Assembly (NCBI GenBank): GCA_900543145.1
Contig: UQPZ01000004.1
Span: forward strand, 1 to 64,000
Length of the DNA: 64,000 bases
Source: an uncultured Ruminococcus sp.
GTDB lineage: Bacteria > Bacillota > Clostridia > Oscillospirales > Ruminococcaceae
Direction: 5' to 3'
The translations under genes were made by a program, and so were the position numbers. Within the stretch, counting starts at the first letter, position 1, and each line of letters opens with the position of its first letter. This document shows, one piece after another, positions 23,695-33,024 of the stretch. The notes under the pieces are model-generated. The model was given only the letters and a program-made list of their open reading frames with translations, made no database searches and was not told where the DNA came from.

Positions 23695-25790
23695 TTCTTT
23701 TGCTCGATACGGTAATTCACATACTTTTCGCCTGTGTCGCAGAGAAGCACCGTACCATCGTAGGTTTTGCCCGTGCGCTCGGAGTACAGCCCCTTTACCT
23801 TTGCCTTGCCGTCCTTTAAGAGCGCGGCGGCAATCTTCTTTGAAAACGCCGTTTGGCGGCTCTCAAAGAACTTGTCGTTTTTCCACATCACAAAGCGGCA
23901 GGAACGGTCGGAGCAGTAATAGTTTTTCTTGCCCTCATAGACCGGGCTTTTGCAGCGGGGGCAAAGGCCGACGCTCTCCCTGTCCGGCGCGAACAGCTTT
24001 TTGCCGTCCTCGTTGATATGGGAATAGGACTTGATAAGCTCCCGCGTCATATCGCAGATACCGCGCATGAAATCCTCCGGGTCGGCCTTGCCCTGCGCGA
24101 TGTCGGTCAGCCTGCTTTCCCATTCTGCGGTGAGCAGCGGGCTTTTGAGCAGGTCGGGCAGGATGACGGACAGGTTTACGCCGTCCTTTGTCGGAATGAG
24201 CTGCTTGCCTTTGCGCTCGGCAAAGCCAGCGGACAACAGCTTTTCAATCATCGCCGCCCGCGTCGCGGGCGTACCCAGCCCCTTGCGCTCGGCATCCTCC
24301 GGCATATCCTCCTTGCCTGCGCTCTCCATTGCGGACAGCAGCGTATCTTCGGTATAGGGCTTCGGGGGCGTAGTGTAATGCTCGGAAACGGAAGCGGCGG
24401 GGGCATCAAAGGCCTGCCCCTCGGCAAGCTCCGGCAGACGGCTTGCGTCCGTCAGCGCGGCTTCGTCCTCGCCGTTCTCGTCGGGCTTTGCTTTCAGCGC
24501 AAGACGGAAGCGGCGGTCGATGTCCTTCCAGCCCTCGTCAATGACAGCCCTGCCCTTGGCGGTGAACTGCTCGCCGCCGCACTCGAATACCGCCGTGACC
24601 GCCTCGTACACATGGGGCGGGGCGACGGCGCACAGCAGCTTGCAGCAGACAAGGGACAGCAGCTTCTTTTCGCTCTCGGCAAGCCCGTCAAAGCCTGCTT
24701 TCACAAACTCCGCTGTCGGCAGGATGGCGTGATGGTCTGTCACCCTTGCGCTGTTGATGACCCGCCCGATCTCCGGCGCAAGCGCCATACCCTGCGTAAA
24801 GGGCAGCATAGGCAGCAGCGCCGAAACAAGGCCGGTCGCTGTCTGCTCCATATCCCCGGTGAGGAAATTGCTGTCGGTGCGGGGGTAGGTCAGCAGACGC
24901 TTTTCGTAAAGCCCCTGCGCATAATCAAGGGTCTGCTTGGCGGTAAAGCCATACACCCGGTTTGCCTCCCTTTGCAGGCTCGTCAAATCAAAGAGCTTCG
25001 GGGGCTGGACAGTCTTTTCCTCTTTGGTGAGGGAAACGCAAACGGCTTGCGATTTCTCACAGGCCGCTTTAATGCCGTCCGCTTCGGCGGCGTCAAAAAT
25101 CCGTTTGCTCTGCGCATCTGCGCCGCCGCAGCCGATATGCACGACATGGTATTTCTCTTTCTTGAAGGTGGTGATCTTGCCGTCGCGCTCCACCAGCAGA
25201 TTGAGCGTCGGGGAGAGGACGCGCCCCACATTCAGCGTCTTATGGTACAGCACGGAGAAAAGGCGGGTGGCGTTGATCCCCACCAGCCAATCAGCCCGCG
25301 CACGGCAGAGCGCCGATTGATACAGCGCGTCATATTCCGCGCCGTCCCGGAGTGCCGCAAAGCCCTCCTTGATCGCGCTGTCCTCCATTGAGGAAATCCA
25401 CAGACGCTTAAAGGGCTTGCGGCAAGCCGCCTGCTCATAGACAAAACGGAAGATAAGCTCGCCCTCCCGCCCGGCGTCGCAGCCGTTCACCACCTCCGCG
25501 ACATCGGCGCGGTGCATCAGCTCTTTTAACATGGCAAGCTGCTTTTCCTTGCCGGGGGTCGGCGCGTACTTCCATTCCTCCGGCAGAATGGGCAAATCCT
25601 CATACCGCCATTTCTTGAAACGCTCGTCGTAGCTGCCCGCGTCCGCCATGCTCACCAGATGGCCGATGCACCACGAAACAAGGATGCCGTCGCCCTGTAT
25701 GTAGCCGTCCTTTTGCTCCGCAGCGCCCAACGCTGCGGCGACGGTCTTTGCCACAGAGGGCTTTTCACAGATAATCAGCGTATAACTCAT
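23691..25790 (-). CDS. topB: DNA topoisomerase III of the ICE (699 aa)
   Basis: A type IA topoisomerase: the TOPRIM domain begins I-I-C-E-K-P-S-V-A-K with Glu9, carries D105-A-G-R-E-G-E111, and the active-site tyrosine is Tyr302 in L-L-T-Y-P-R-T-D-S. The C-terminus has a zinc-ribbon-like region (C-P-R-C-K-S-P-V-Y ... C-S-D). Topoisomerase III decatenates and relaxes single-stranded or intertwined DNA and is a standard Tn1549/CTn backbone gene, probably acting in element replication or transfer. The ATG overlaps the DUF4366 stop (ATGA) and the stop overlaps the next gene (GTGA). Confidence 0.95.
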   Translation of the reverse strand: MSYTLIICEKPSVAKTVAAALGAAEQKDGYIQGDGILVSWCIGHLVSMADAGSYDERFKKWRYEDLPILPEEWKYAPTPGKEKQLAMLKELMHRADVAEVVNGCDAGREGELIFRFVYEQAACRKPFKRLWISSMEDSAIKEGFAALRDGAEYDALYQSALCRARADWLVGINATRLFSVLYHKTLNVGRVLSPTLNLLVERDGKITTFKKEKYHVVHIGCGGADAQSKRIFDAAEADGIKAACEKSQAVCVSLTKEEKTVQPPKLFDLTSLQREANRVYGFTAKQTLDYAQGLYEKRLLTYPRTDSNFLTGDMEQTATGLVSALLPMLPFTQGMALAPEIGRVINSARVTDHHAILPTAEFVKAGFDGLAESEKKLLSLVCCKLLCAVAPPHVYEAVTAVFECGGEQFTAKGRAVIDEGWKDIDRRFRLALKAKPDENGEDEAALTDASRLPELAEGQAFDAPAASVSEHYTTPPKPYTEDTLLSAMESAGKEDMPEDAERKGLGTPATRAAMIEKLLSAGFAERKGKQLIPTKDGVNLSVILPDLLKSPLLTAEWESRLTDIAQGKADPEDFMRGICDMTRELIKSYSHINEDGKKLFAPDRESVGLCPRCKSPVYEGKKNYYCSDRSCRFVMWKNDKFFESRQTAFSKKIAAALLKDGKAKVKGLYSERTGKTYDGTVLLCDTGEKYVNYRIEQKK

Positions 25791-26584
25791 TCTTCGGTGT
25801 CCTCCGTTTCTTCATCTTCGGGAGCGTCGAGAGCGTCCGGCTCGTCGGCATCCCCGTAGGCATCGGCTTCCTCGTCCTCGTCGTCATCGTCAAACTCAAA
25901 CTCGTCCAGATCGTCGCTGCCCTTGACCGACGCTTTCGGCTTGCGGAACTTGAAGTACCATACCGCCGCGCCGCCAGCCAGCGCCATAATCAGCACAAGG
26001 GCAATCACGCCGCCCATGCCGCCGCCTGTTTTGGTTTCTTCGGGCGGCTCGGTTTCCTCCGGCTCGGCGGGGGCGGCCTCCTTGCCCGCGCAGTTCGTCA
26101 TATCGTTTTTACAAAGGGCGCAGTCGGTGTTGACATTGCCAGCCGTGCATTTTTCGGTGCAGGAACAGGTGATGGGGCTGTTGCCGTCCTCGTCCTCCAA
26201 AAGCGCCAGCAGATCAGCTTCGTCAACGGGATTGAGGAAGTAGGTCTGGTAGCGTTCTTCTTCCTCGTCCAGCAGCTTGTCATAGTCGATCACGATATAC
26301 ATGATATGCCCGTTGCGGGTTTCCACGGTGATAAACTGCTTGTTGGTATGCTTGTCATAGAGCAGATCGCGGGTAGCCGCCGCGCCGTCCTCGGTAAACG
26401 GTTCGCCCGGCTCCACGGTGGGCGTCGGGTCTGCGCTTTCCTCCGGCTCGGTTGTTTCGGGCGGCAGCTCGCTATCGTAGTAGTCGCCGCCCCCGGCGTA
26501 AGCCACAGCCGAAAACGCCGTCATGCAAAGCACGACGGCAAGCAGCATAACAAAGATGCGCAGCTTTCCTTTATTCCTCGTCAT
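25787..26584 (-). CDS. DUF4366 (CD1107-family) membrane-anchored mobile-element protein (265 aa)
   Basis: It has a signal peptide (hydrophobic 12-30, ending A-Y-A-G), an extracellular part with Pro/Glu spacer and a conserved cysteine cluster (C-S-C-T-E-K-C ... C-A-L-C-K-N-D-M-T-N-C, about 143-167), one membrane helix (about 188-208) and a very acidic cytoplasmic tail. This layout is that of the CD1107 family, a surface component of the conjugation apparatus of clostridial ICEs. It overlaps DUF4315 by 14 nt and topB by 4 nt. Confidence 0.85.
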   Translation of the reverse strand: MTRNKGKLRIFVMLLAVVLCMTAFSAVAYAGGGDYYDSELPPETTEPEESADPTPTVEPGEPFTEDGAAATRDLLYDKHTNKQFITVETRNGHIMYIVIDYDKLLDEEEERYQTYFLNPVDEADLLALLEDEDGNSPITCSCTEKCTAGNVNTDCALCKNDMTNCAGKEAAPAEPEETEPPEETKTGGGMGGVIALVLIMALAGGAAVWYFKFRKPKASVKGSDDLDEFEFDDDDEDEEADAYGDADEPDALDAPEDEETEDTEE

Positions 26585-26828
26585 TGTCGAAGTCCTCCTG
26601 TTCGTGATATTCGTTTGCCACAGGCGGCGCGTCGTTGCCGCCGCCCCGCAGGAAGTTCATCAGCTCGTCGCGGCTCATGCACATGGAGCGCACAAGATTG
26701 ACGATTTCAAAGTTCTCCTGCTCGGTGCGCTGGGCTTCCAGCTCTTTGAGCTTGTTTTGAAACTCGGTGATTTTGCTGCGGGTCTTTTCGATCTCCCGGT
26801 CAATGCGTTCAATTTTGGTAAATGCCAT
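26571..26828 (-). CDS. DUF4315 family protein (85 aa)
   Basis: The first 45 residues are a charged heptad-patterned helix (I-D-R-E-I-E-K-T-R-S-K-I-T-E-F-Q-N-K-L-K-E-L), probably a coiled coil. A short conserved V-R-S-M-C-M-S-R-D-E-L-M-N-F-L motif follows, then an acidic tail. This matches DUF4315, found next to DUF4366 in CTn-type elements. A cytoplasmic partner of the transfer machinery is likely; no activity is known. Confidence 0.82.
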   Translation of the reverse strand: MAFTKIERIDREIEKTRSKITEFQNKLKELEAQRTEQENFEIVNLVRSMCMSRDELMNFLRGGGNDAPPVANEYHEQEDFDNDEE

Positions 26829-26830
26829 AG

Positions 26831-27287
26831 TTAAACTCTCCTTTCATTCAGCCGCTTTTCATAGCGGTATTTAAGCTGTGCCGGGTAAAGCGGGACGGCA
26901 GGGCGGCGGCTGCCCGTCCATGCCTTGCCGCCCGCAAGCCCGGCGTTTGTCCATCCGGCGGCGCGTAGGCTTGCGCCGCTTTCGGTGTCAAGGGTGTAGG
27001 TAATGATTTTGCGGTAGCCCACCGCCTTTGCCGCCCGTGCCGCCGCAGCGTAAAGGAAGCTGCAAGCGTTTTTTTGTCCCGTCGCTGCACAGTCGGTTGA
27101 CTTCCAGCGTTGCGCCGTCGTCCAAATAGCGGCTTACAGGCCGCCCCACAATGACGACGGCGGCAAGCCGCCCATCCGCGCTGCACCCGATGGAAAACTT
27201 ATGCCCGCGCACGGGCTTATGGTGGCGGTGATGCCGCTGCACAAAGGCGTTTGCTTCCGCAAGGGAAACGGGGGTCAGGGCAAGCAA
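26831..27287 (-). pseudogene. XF1762-family gene with frameshift in an A7 run
   Basis: Two frames together encode one XF1762-type protein: A-L-T-P-V-S-L-A-E-A-N-A-F-V-Q-R-H-H ... L-E-V-N-R-L-C-S-D-G-T-K, then G-Y-R-K-I-I-T-Y-T-L ... L-R-A-A-G-W. The break is at a run of seven A (T on the plus strand, 27069-27075); six A would restore the frame and give T-K-N-A-C-S-F-L. The likely start is TTG at 27287 after GGAGGTGA. The family resembles GNAT-like enzymes but has no proven function. True mutation, slippage or sequencing error cannot be told apart here. Confidence 0.75.
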
Positions 27288-27304
27288 AGCGTCCTCACCT
27301 CCCA

Positions 27305-29314
27305 TCAGTTGTAGGGCGGTCTGGCGTAGGCGTAAAAATGCGACTGCCAATAGCTGCTGTTCAAGTTGGAATAGGAGATCGGATCTCCGCAATGCAGCAT
27401 CATGGAGTTGCCCACATATATCCCCACATGGCTTATGCCTGGCGTGTCGTAGGTGCCTGTAAAAAACACAAGGTCGCCTGGCTGCGGAGTGGAAACGGGG
27501 GTCGAAATGTTGTAAAGCCCCTGTGCGCCCAGCCGCCCGGTGTCGCATACGCCGCTGTTTGTCAGCGCCCATGATACAAAGCCGGAGCAGTCAAAGGATG
27601 TGCTGGGATTGCTGCCGCCCCAAACATAGGGGTAGCCCAGATATTTTTCTGCCTCGGTAATCAGCGCCGCGAAGGTTGCGTCCTCCAAAGCCGACGCTGG
27701 AATTTCGTAGGCCTCCGGCGGGTTGGTGATGTACTTGCCGATATACTCGGAGCTGCCGAACAGGTCGGGTCTGTTCCCCAAAGTGGACATATACAACGCA
27801 TACTCGCTCAAATCTTCCTCGCCCATGATATACACGGGGACATGAGAGAGGTTGAAGTTTTCAAGGGTCACGGTGCAGATGTAGTAATCGTAGTACACCC
27901 GGTAGCTGTCCGTATGGGTAACGCCGTCCTCATCCGTCCATGTATCGGTTTCAATGTAGTACCGTCGTTCCTTGACTACTGTTTCAGTAAGGATATACTG
28001 CTTATCGAACAGCATTTGCAGCGTTCCCTGCACCTCGCCCGCCGTCCATGCGCCGTCATGCAGCGCCGACAGGATAGAGGCCAGCACATAGGGGTCGTGC
28101 TTGATTTCGTCAAGGTCGTAGTGGTATTCATCATAGCTGTGACTGCTTTCGTAGCTGTCAAGGTAGGCTTGCAGCTCGGCTTCCAATGCGCAGTAGGCGG
28201 CTTCGGCGGCAAGGATGTCAGCATCCTCCGATTGGTAGCTGGATATGCCAACGCCGCCGCCCGTGCCGCCAAACAGCAGCGAACAGGATTGCAGCCCGCC
28301 CAGCAGCAGCATAACGAGAAGCAGCGCCACAAGGACGATCAGACAGCCCTTCCAATGACGCACCACAAAGGAAGCGGTTTTCTTTGCCTCCGCTGCGGCT
28401 CGCTTCGCTGCCTTTGCCGTAGCCTCGGCGGTCTTTTTGGTGGTCTGCGCCGCACCGCCCGCCGATTTTGCCGCCCGCGCCGCTTTCGCGTACTGCCGTT
28501 TCAGCCGTTGCTTTTGAAAGAAGCGGTTGAGTGGGTTGCCGGAAGCAAGCTGCGGATTGTCGTGCAGCGTCTTTTGATACAGGTAATTGGCATTTGCCTT
28601 GACCGCCTTGCGCTCGGCCTTTGCCGCCTTGCGGTAGGGTTTGAGTTTTCGGTGACGGCGCTCCCATCGGAGTGCGCCGCCTGCGCCGCGCTCGGCAAGT
28701 TCCTCTGCCTTATGGCCGCTTTCAACGCCTGTGTTCTCGCCCTCCACCTCATGGATCTTCCCGTGCGCAAGCCCGGCAAGCTCCCGCACAGGGCGGCTCG
28801 CCGGATTGGGTTTGAGCTTGGGCGCAGGCTTATCCACCTTATCAAAGCGCAGCTTGGTCTTTCCTTTGCCGGATGCCTCGTCAAAGACGCGCTCCTTATG
28901 CAGCACACGCTTTTTGGGTATGGCATCCCGCGCTGCGTCCAGCTTGTCAGCCCGCTTGTCGGACTTGCGGATATACTTTTGCAGCTCCGGCGCTGCGCGT
29001 TCCTCGTCGGTAAACTGCAACCGTGAGGATGGGCGCTGCCGGACGGCATCGCCCTCCCGGATGTCCCGGTTGCCCTGCCGCGCCGCTTTTCTGGCCTTGT
29101 GCGCGTCATGCTCGCCCGCCGCCCGGTCAAGCAGCTTTTCCGCTGTGCCGCCCGCATGGACAGGGGCGGCATCCTGCGCGTCGGGGGTTAATTTCTGCTC
29201 GGCCTCCCGCCCGGACACATTCTGCTCTTGCCCGGTAGTTTGATTTTCCTGCACCAGCCCGTCGCGGGTCATACGCTGGGTGATCTTATCGCGGGGCTTC
29301 AAAGGGTCTTTCAA
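27305..29314 (-). CDS. CD1108-type NlpC/P60 peptidoglycan hydrolase of the transfer apparatus (669 aa)
   Basis: A long basic cytoplasmic region (1-330) precedes one membrane helix (about 335-352). An extracellular part with a Tyr-rich helical section follows, then an NlpC/P60 domain (about 555-669) with catalytic Cys576 in S-F-D-C-S-G-F and His629 in G-I-S-H-V-G-I-Y-V-G. Such VirB1-like enzymes open the cell wall for the conjugation channel. The start is TTG, GGAGG nine bases upstream, overlapping the methylase stop as TTGA. Confidence 0.9.
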   Translation of the reverse strand: MKDPLKPRDKITQRMTRDGLVQENQTTGQEQNVSGREAEQKLTPDAQDAAPVHAGGTAEKLLDRAAGEHDAHKARKAARQGNRDIREGDAVRQRPSSRLQFTDEERAAPELQKYIRKSDKRADKLDAARDAIPKKRVLHKERVFDEASGKGKTKLRFDKVDKPAPKLKPNPASRPVRELAGLAHGKIHEVEGENTGVESGHKAEELAERGAGGALRWERRHRKLKPYRKAAKAERKAVKANANYLYQKTLHDNPQLASGNPLNRFFQKQRLKRQYAKAARAAKSAGGAAQTTKKTAEATAKAAKRAAAEAKKTASFVVRHWKGCLIVLVALLLVMLLLGGLQSCSLLFGGTGGGVGISSYQSEDADILAAEAAYCALEAELQAYLDSYESSHSYDEYHYDLDEIKHDPYVLASILSALHDGAWTAGEVQGTLQMLFDKQYILTETVVKERRYYIETDTWTDEDGVTHTDSYRVYYDYYICTVTLENFNLSHVPVYIMGEEDLSEYALYMSTLGNRPDLFGSSEYIGKYITNPPEAYEIPASALEDATFAALITEAEKYLGYPYVWGGSNPSTSFDCSGFVSWALTNSGVCDTGRLGAQGLYNISTPVSTPQPGDLVFFTGTYDTPGISHVGIYVGNSMMLHCGDPISYSNLNSSYWQSHFYAYARPPYN

Positions 29315-30264
29315 CTGTTCTCACCTCCGATCCGTTCCCTTGCAAGGGAACAAAACTCAATGTTCAATTCAATGCCGATATACCGCCTGCCGTGCCGCTT
29401 TGCCGCAAGCCCCGTCGTGCCGCTGCCCATAAACGGGTCAAGGACAACGCCGCCTGCGGGACAGCCCGCCAGCACACAGGTTTCAGCCAGCTTCGGGGGA
29501 TAGGCGGCGAAATGCCCGCCCTTGTACGGCACGGTGTTGATAAACCACACATCGCGCTTTGCCCGGACGGGTGAAATCATGTCGTCGGTGACGCTGCCCT
29601 TTTTCCTCGGCTTGTTGATGTTCTGCGTCTGCGGCTGCCCCGGCACGGGGCTTGAATACTTGCCGAAGCCCCGCCCGGCTTTCTTGCGCAGGGCGGTTGT
29701 CGGCGCTATCGGCTCTGCGATGGCAAGGGTGTCAAAAAAATACTTCCTGCTCTTTGTCAGCAGGAAGATATGCTCATGGCTGCGGGTACAGCGGTCTTTG
29801 GTGCTTTCCGGCATCGGGTTCCCCTTTGCCCAGATAATGTCGTTGCGCAGATACCAGCCGTCGCTGCGCAGGGCAAAGGCCAGCATCCACGGTATGCCGA
29901 TCATGTCCTTGGGCTTACAGCCCCGCACCGCATGGGAAAGGGAAACGGACTGCCCGTTTCGCCCCTGCGGGTACTTTGGATCGCGGGCGTCGCCCTTACT
30001 GCTTGTGCCGCAATAGCTGTCCGCGATATTTACCCACAGCGTACCGTCTGGGCGCAGCACTCGGTAAACCTCGCGGAATACGGCGGCCAGCCGCGCAATG
30101 TATTCCTCCGGCGTCGGCTCGCGCCCGATCTGCGCGTCCATGCCATAGTCCCGCAAGCCGTAATAGGGCGGGCTTGTCACGCAGCAATGGACGCTTTCAT
30201 CCGGCACGGTCTTTAGAAGCTGCAAGCAGTCGCCGCATAGGATGGTGTCAACGGTCAGGGTCAT
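29311..30264 (-). CDS. Beta-class site-specific DNA methyltransferase (317 aa)
   Basis: The order of motifs is that of beta-class amino-methyltransferases: the catalytic motif T-S-P-P-Y-Y at residues 30-35 comes first, and the AdoMet-binding D-P-F-M-G-S-G-T-T is near residue 280. S-P-P-Y favours N4-cytosine methylation, though N6-adenine is possible. No restriction enzyme is beside it, so it probably protects the element from host restriction after transfer. It overlaps the VirB4 and NlpC/P60 genes by 4 nt at each end. Confidence 0.9.
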   Translation of the reverse strand: MTLTVDTILCGDCLQLLKTVPDESVHCCVTSPPYYGLRDYGMDAQIGREPTPEEYIARLAAVFREVYRVLRPDGTLWVNIADSYCGTSSKGDARDPKYPQGRNGQSVSLSHAVRGCKPKDMIGIPWMLAFALRSDGWYLRNDIIWAKGNPMPESTKDRCTRSHEHIFLLTKSRKYFFDTLAIAEPIAPTTALRKKAGRGFGKYSSPVPGQPQTQNINKPRKKGSVTDDMISPVRAKRDVWFINTVPYKGGHFAAYPPKLAETCVLAGCPAGGVVLDPFMGSGTTGLAAKRHGRRYIGIELNIEFCSLARERIGGENS

Positions 30265-32672
30265 AGGCCGTTTACCTCGCTGGGCTTGGTGGACATGATT
30301 TTGTATAGCTGCGTGTCTTTGGGGAAATGGTCGGCAAAAGGCAAAATCACATTCTCGAAGAACAACAGCCCCTCGCCGGGCGCGGAGTTGGTGACAAACT
30401 TTAGCTGCTCCGGCGAGATGTTCAGCCGTTCCGCAAGGATTTTCCTGTCGCCCGCAGCTTGGTTGAGCATACAGATAAAATCGCTGTTTTCAAGGATATT
30501 CTCAATTCCCGGGCTGGACAGAAGATCCTTGACATTCTGCGTCGCCCCTGTCGGCACACCGCCCCATTTCCGAAACCGCTTCCAAATCTCTGCGGAATAG
30601 GCTGCCGTCTGCGGCTCTTTCAAGAGCAAATGGAACTCATCTGCATAGTACCATGTGGCAACGCCGATATTGCGGTTGACGGTGACGCGGTTCCATACCT
30701 GATCCTGGATAATCAGCATCCCCGGCTTTTTGAGGTTTTTCGGCAGCTCCTTAATATCAAAGCAGACAAAGCGGTTGTTGATGTCTACCGTCGTTCTGTG
30801 GTTGAAGAAATTGAGCGATCCCGACACATACAGGTCAAGCGCCTGCGCCACGCGGTCGGCCTCCGGCAAGTGCTGCGCCGTCAGCGCGTCGTGAAGGTCG
30901 GACAGGATTGGCATATTCTCCGGGCGCGGGTCGGCAAAGTAGGGCTGGTAGATGCGCTGCACGGCGCGGTCAATCACCGTCCGTTCAATAGCTTCCAGCC
31001 CCGTCTTGCCGCCCATGATAAGCTCACAGAAGGACAACACAAAGTCGGATTTGAGCGCCAGCGGGTTTTCGTCCTCCGAGTAGTTCAGATTGATGTCCAG
31101 AGGGTTTACATAGTCGCGGCTTGTGGGGGACAGCCGGATCACCTGTCCGTTCAGCAGCTTTACCAGCGGCCAATATTCCCCCTCCGGGTCTGACACGATC
31201 ACGAAATCCTTTGTTTTTAGAATGACGCTCACCATCTCACGCTTGCATGAGAAAGATTTGCCCCCTCCGGGCGTACCAAAGACAAGGCCGTTTGGGGAAC
31301 GGGCGTTTTTGCGGTCAAGCATAATCATGTTGCCGGATTTTGCGTTCAGCCCGTAATACAGGGCTTCGCCGCCCTCAAACAACTCCTGCGTCACAAACGG
31401 CACGACGATAGCCACGCTGGAAGTCGTCAGCCCGCGGGTGATTTTAATTTGGCTTGTCCCCAGCGGCAGAGAGGAAACAAGCCCCTGCTCCTGCTGGAAG
31501 TCCAGCCGGGTAAGGGCGCAGTTGTACTTCTGCGCCACGCCAGCGGCGCGGAACACGTCGTTTTCCAGCTTGCGCTTCGTGTCGCCGTAGTTGAGGACAA
31601 GGAATGTCGTAAGGAAGTATCTCTCGTTGCGGCTTTGCAGCTCGTTTAGGAGCTTTTTGGCTTCCCCACCGTAGGTGGCAAGGTCAGAGGGCAGGATGTC
31701 CATGTCGTAGCCGTCCCGGACTGCTCGCTTTTGCTCTTGGATTTTCATAGCGTCAAGGTCGGTGATCTTACGCTTTATCATCTTGACGGCTTCGGTCTGC
31801 TCCAACGCCTGCACATGGTAATTGACGACGATGCCCGTGTCGGTATCGAGAAAGTCCGTTAAAATGCGGTCGTTCATCTCCGGCGAAAGGACTTGCAGGA
31901 ATGATACCGCGCACAGCTTGCCGCCCATCTGGAACATCCTGCTGTTTTTGAACGCGAAAGAGGACGGGGCGATAAAGTCCTTTGTGGACAGGCCGCTTGC
32001 GGCAAGCCATTTCCAGTCAAAGGCGAAACGCTCCCCGTCCGGGTGCAGGATCGCGTGCAGCACTTCCAGCCGTTCCTTGCCGTCCAGCACACGGGAAACC
32101 GCGCCCATCACCTTGAAATAGCCCTGTATGTCCATACCGATGCGGGAAAGCCGCGCCCGCGCCGCTTTGAGGTTGTCGGCTTCCACGGTGTAGGTGATGT
32201 ACTTGGTCTTGGCGTTGCCGTTGTTGCCCCGCGCAAGCTGCCGTTTGAGGATGTCGGTGTTTTCCTGCCGGATATGGTCTAAACCGTCGCCGCAGGGCGG
32301 GATTTCAAAGCTCCGGGCAAGCTGCTCCTTGTCTGTCTTGCGGTTGGCAAAGGTGAACTGCACATGGATGGAAGCGTCGAGATAGTTATACAGGTCGCAC
32401 AGGTATTCAAAGATCGCCGTCTGGTCGTCCGGCTGGGCAAGCTGGTAGTTTATATCAAAAAACTCAATGCAGCCCGAATAGCTCATGCCGCCTAAATAGC
32501 AGATGCCGTCCGGGTACATGGCTTGATAGGGGATCGTGTCCTGCGCCGTGTGCGGCTTGCCGTCGCCCTTGTATTTGCGGATGACCGCTTCAATCTCTTT
32601 TCTTTCCCTGCGGGTGAGCTTGTGCTTTGCCGCCGCGTTTTCCCTCGCGGCGGGCTTTGCTGTTTTGGACAA
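30261..32672 (-). CDS. VirB4-family conjugation ATPase (803 aa)
   Basis: The N-terminal half is the VirB4/TraE-type domain; the C-terminal half is the motor, with Walker A G-T-P-G-G-G-K-S at 466-473 and a Walker B-like Y-Y-A-D-E-F-H near residue 660. VirB4 ATPases power the type IV secretion channel at the membrane. The TTG start at 32672 has GGAGG nine bases upstream, inside the PrgI gene, which it overlaps by 83 nt in another frame. It ends in an ATGA overlap with the methylase gene. Confidence 0.93.
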   Translation of the reverse strand: MSKTAKPAARENAAAKHKLTRRERKEIEAVIRKYKGDGKPHTAQDTIPYQAMYPDGICYLGGMSYSGCIEFFDINYQLAQPDDQTAIFEYLCDLYNYLDASIHVQFTFANRKTDKEQLARSFEIPPCGDGLDHIRQENTDILKRQLARGNNGNAKTKYITYTVEADNLKAARARLSRIGMDIQGYFKVMGAVSRVLDGKERLEVLHAILHPDGERFAFDWKWLAASGLSTKDFIAPSSFAFKNSRMFQMGGKLCAVSFLQVLSPEMNDRILTDFLDTDTGIVVNYHVQALEQTEAVKMIKRKITDLDAMKIQEQKRAVRDGYDMDILPSDLATYGGEAKKLLNELQSRNERYFLTTFLVLNYGDTKRKLENDVFRAAGVAQKYNCALTRLDFQQEQGLVSSLPLGTSQIKITRGLTTSSVAIVVPFVTQELFEGGEALYYGLNAKSGNMIMLDRKNARSPNGLVFGTPGGGKSFSCKREMVSVILKTKDFVIVSDPEGEYWPLVKLLNGQVIRLSPTSRDYVNPLDINLNYSEDENPLALKSDFVLSFCELIMGGKTGLEAIERTVIDRAVQRIYQPYFADPRPENMPILSDLHDALTAQHLPEADRVAQALDLYVSGSLNFFNHRTTVDINNRFVCFDIKELPKNLKKPGMLIIQDQVWNRVTVNRNIGVATWYYADEFHLLLKEPQTAAYSAEIWKRFRKWGGVPTGATQNVKDLLSSPGIENILENSDFICMLNQAAGDRKILAERLNISPEQLKFVTNSAPGEGLLFFENVILPFADHFPKDTQLYKIMSTKPSEVNGL

Positions 32673-33024
32673 TCGCCTTTACCTCCATTTCCATTTGATT
32701 TTGCCGTATAAGCGCCTCGTACAGATTGTTGGTCTGATAAGGCCGTTCTTTGGGACGGATAAAGCAGCTTTCGATGATATGCCGCCCGTACACTTCAAAG
32801 GGCTGCCCGTTCTTCTCATACACGCCGAACAGGAAGCCGGGGATCATGGCGAAAATCATCACCATTGCCGCAACGCTCGTCCCGGCGCTGCTTTTGAGCA
32901 AAAAGAAAAGCGGCACTCCCATGAGAGCCGCCGCGCCGAAGCAAACAAGCTGCCGCTTCGTCAAGTTGAAAAGCACCTTGGATTTAACCTTCGTCAAGTC
33001 CTTCGGTACTGTCACATAAGCCAT
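32590..33024 (-). CDS. PrgI-family conjugation membrane protein (144 aa)
   Basis: The pattern is M-A-Y-V-T-V-P-K-D-L-T-K-V-K-S-K ... N-L-T-K-R-Q-L, two hydrophobic helices (about 28-70), then R-P-K-E-R-P-Y and a basic tail. This is the PrgI (VirB3-like) family of Gram-positive type IV secretion systems, always found just before VirB4. The ATG at 33024 follows AAGGAGAAGCG; an upstream ATG at 33042 is less likely. Its start region overlaps the MT-A70 gene end. Confidence 0.88.
   Translation of the reverse strand: MAYVTVPKDLTKVKSKVLFNLTKRQLVCFGAAALMGVPLFFLLKSSAGTSVAAMVMIFAMIPGFLFGVYEKNGQPFEVYGRHIIESCFIRPKERPYQTNNLYEALIRQNQMEMEVKAIVQNSKARREGKRGGKAQAHPQGKKRD

Noticed and set aside
23853..25391. 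A 512-codon open frame on the plus strand
   Set aside because: Antisense to topB, whose active-site motifs are unmistakable; the frame is a shadow.
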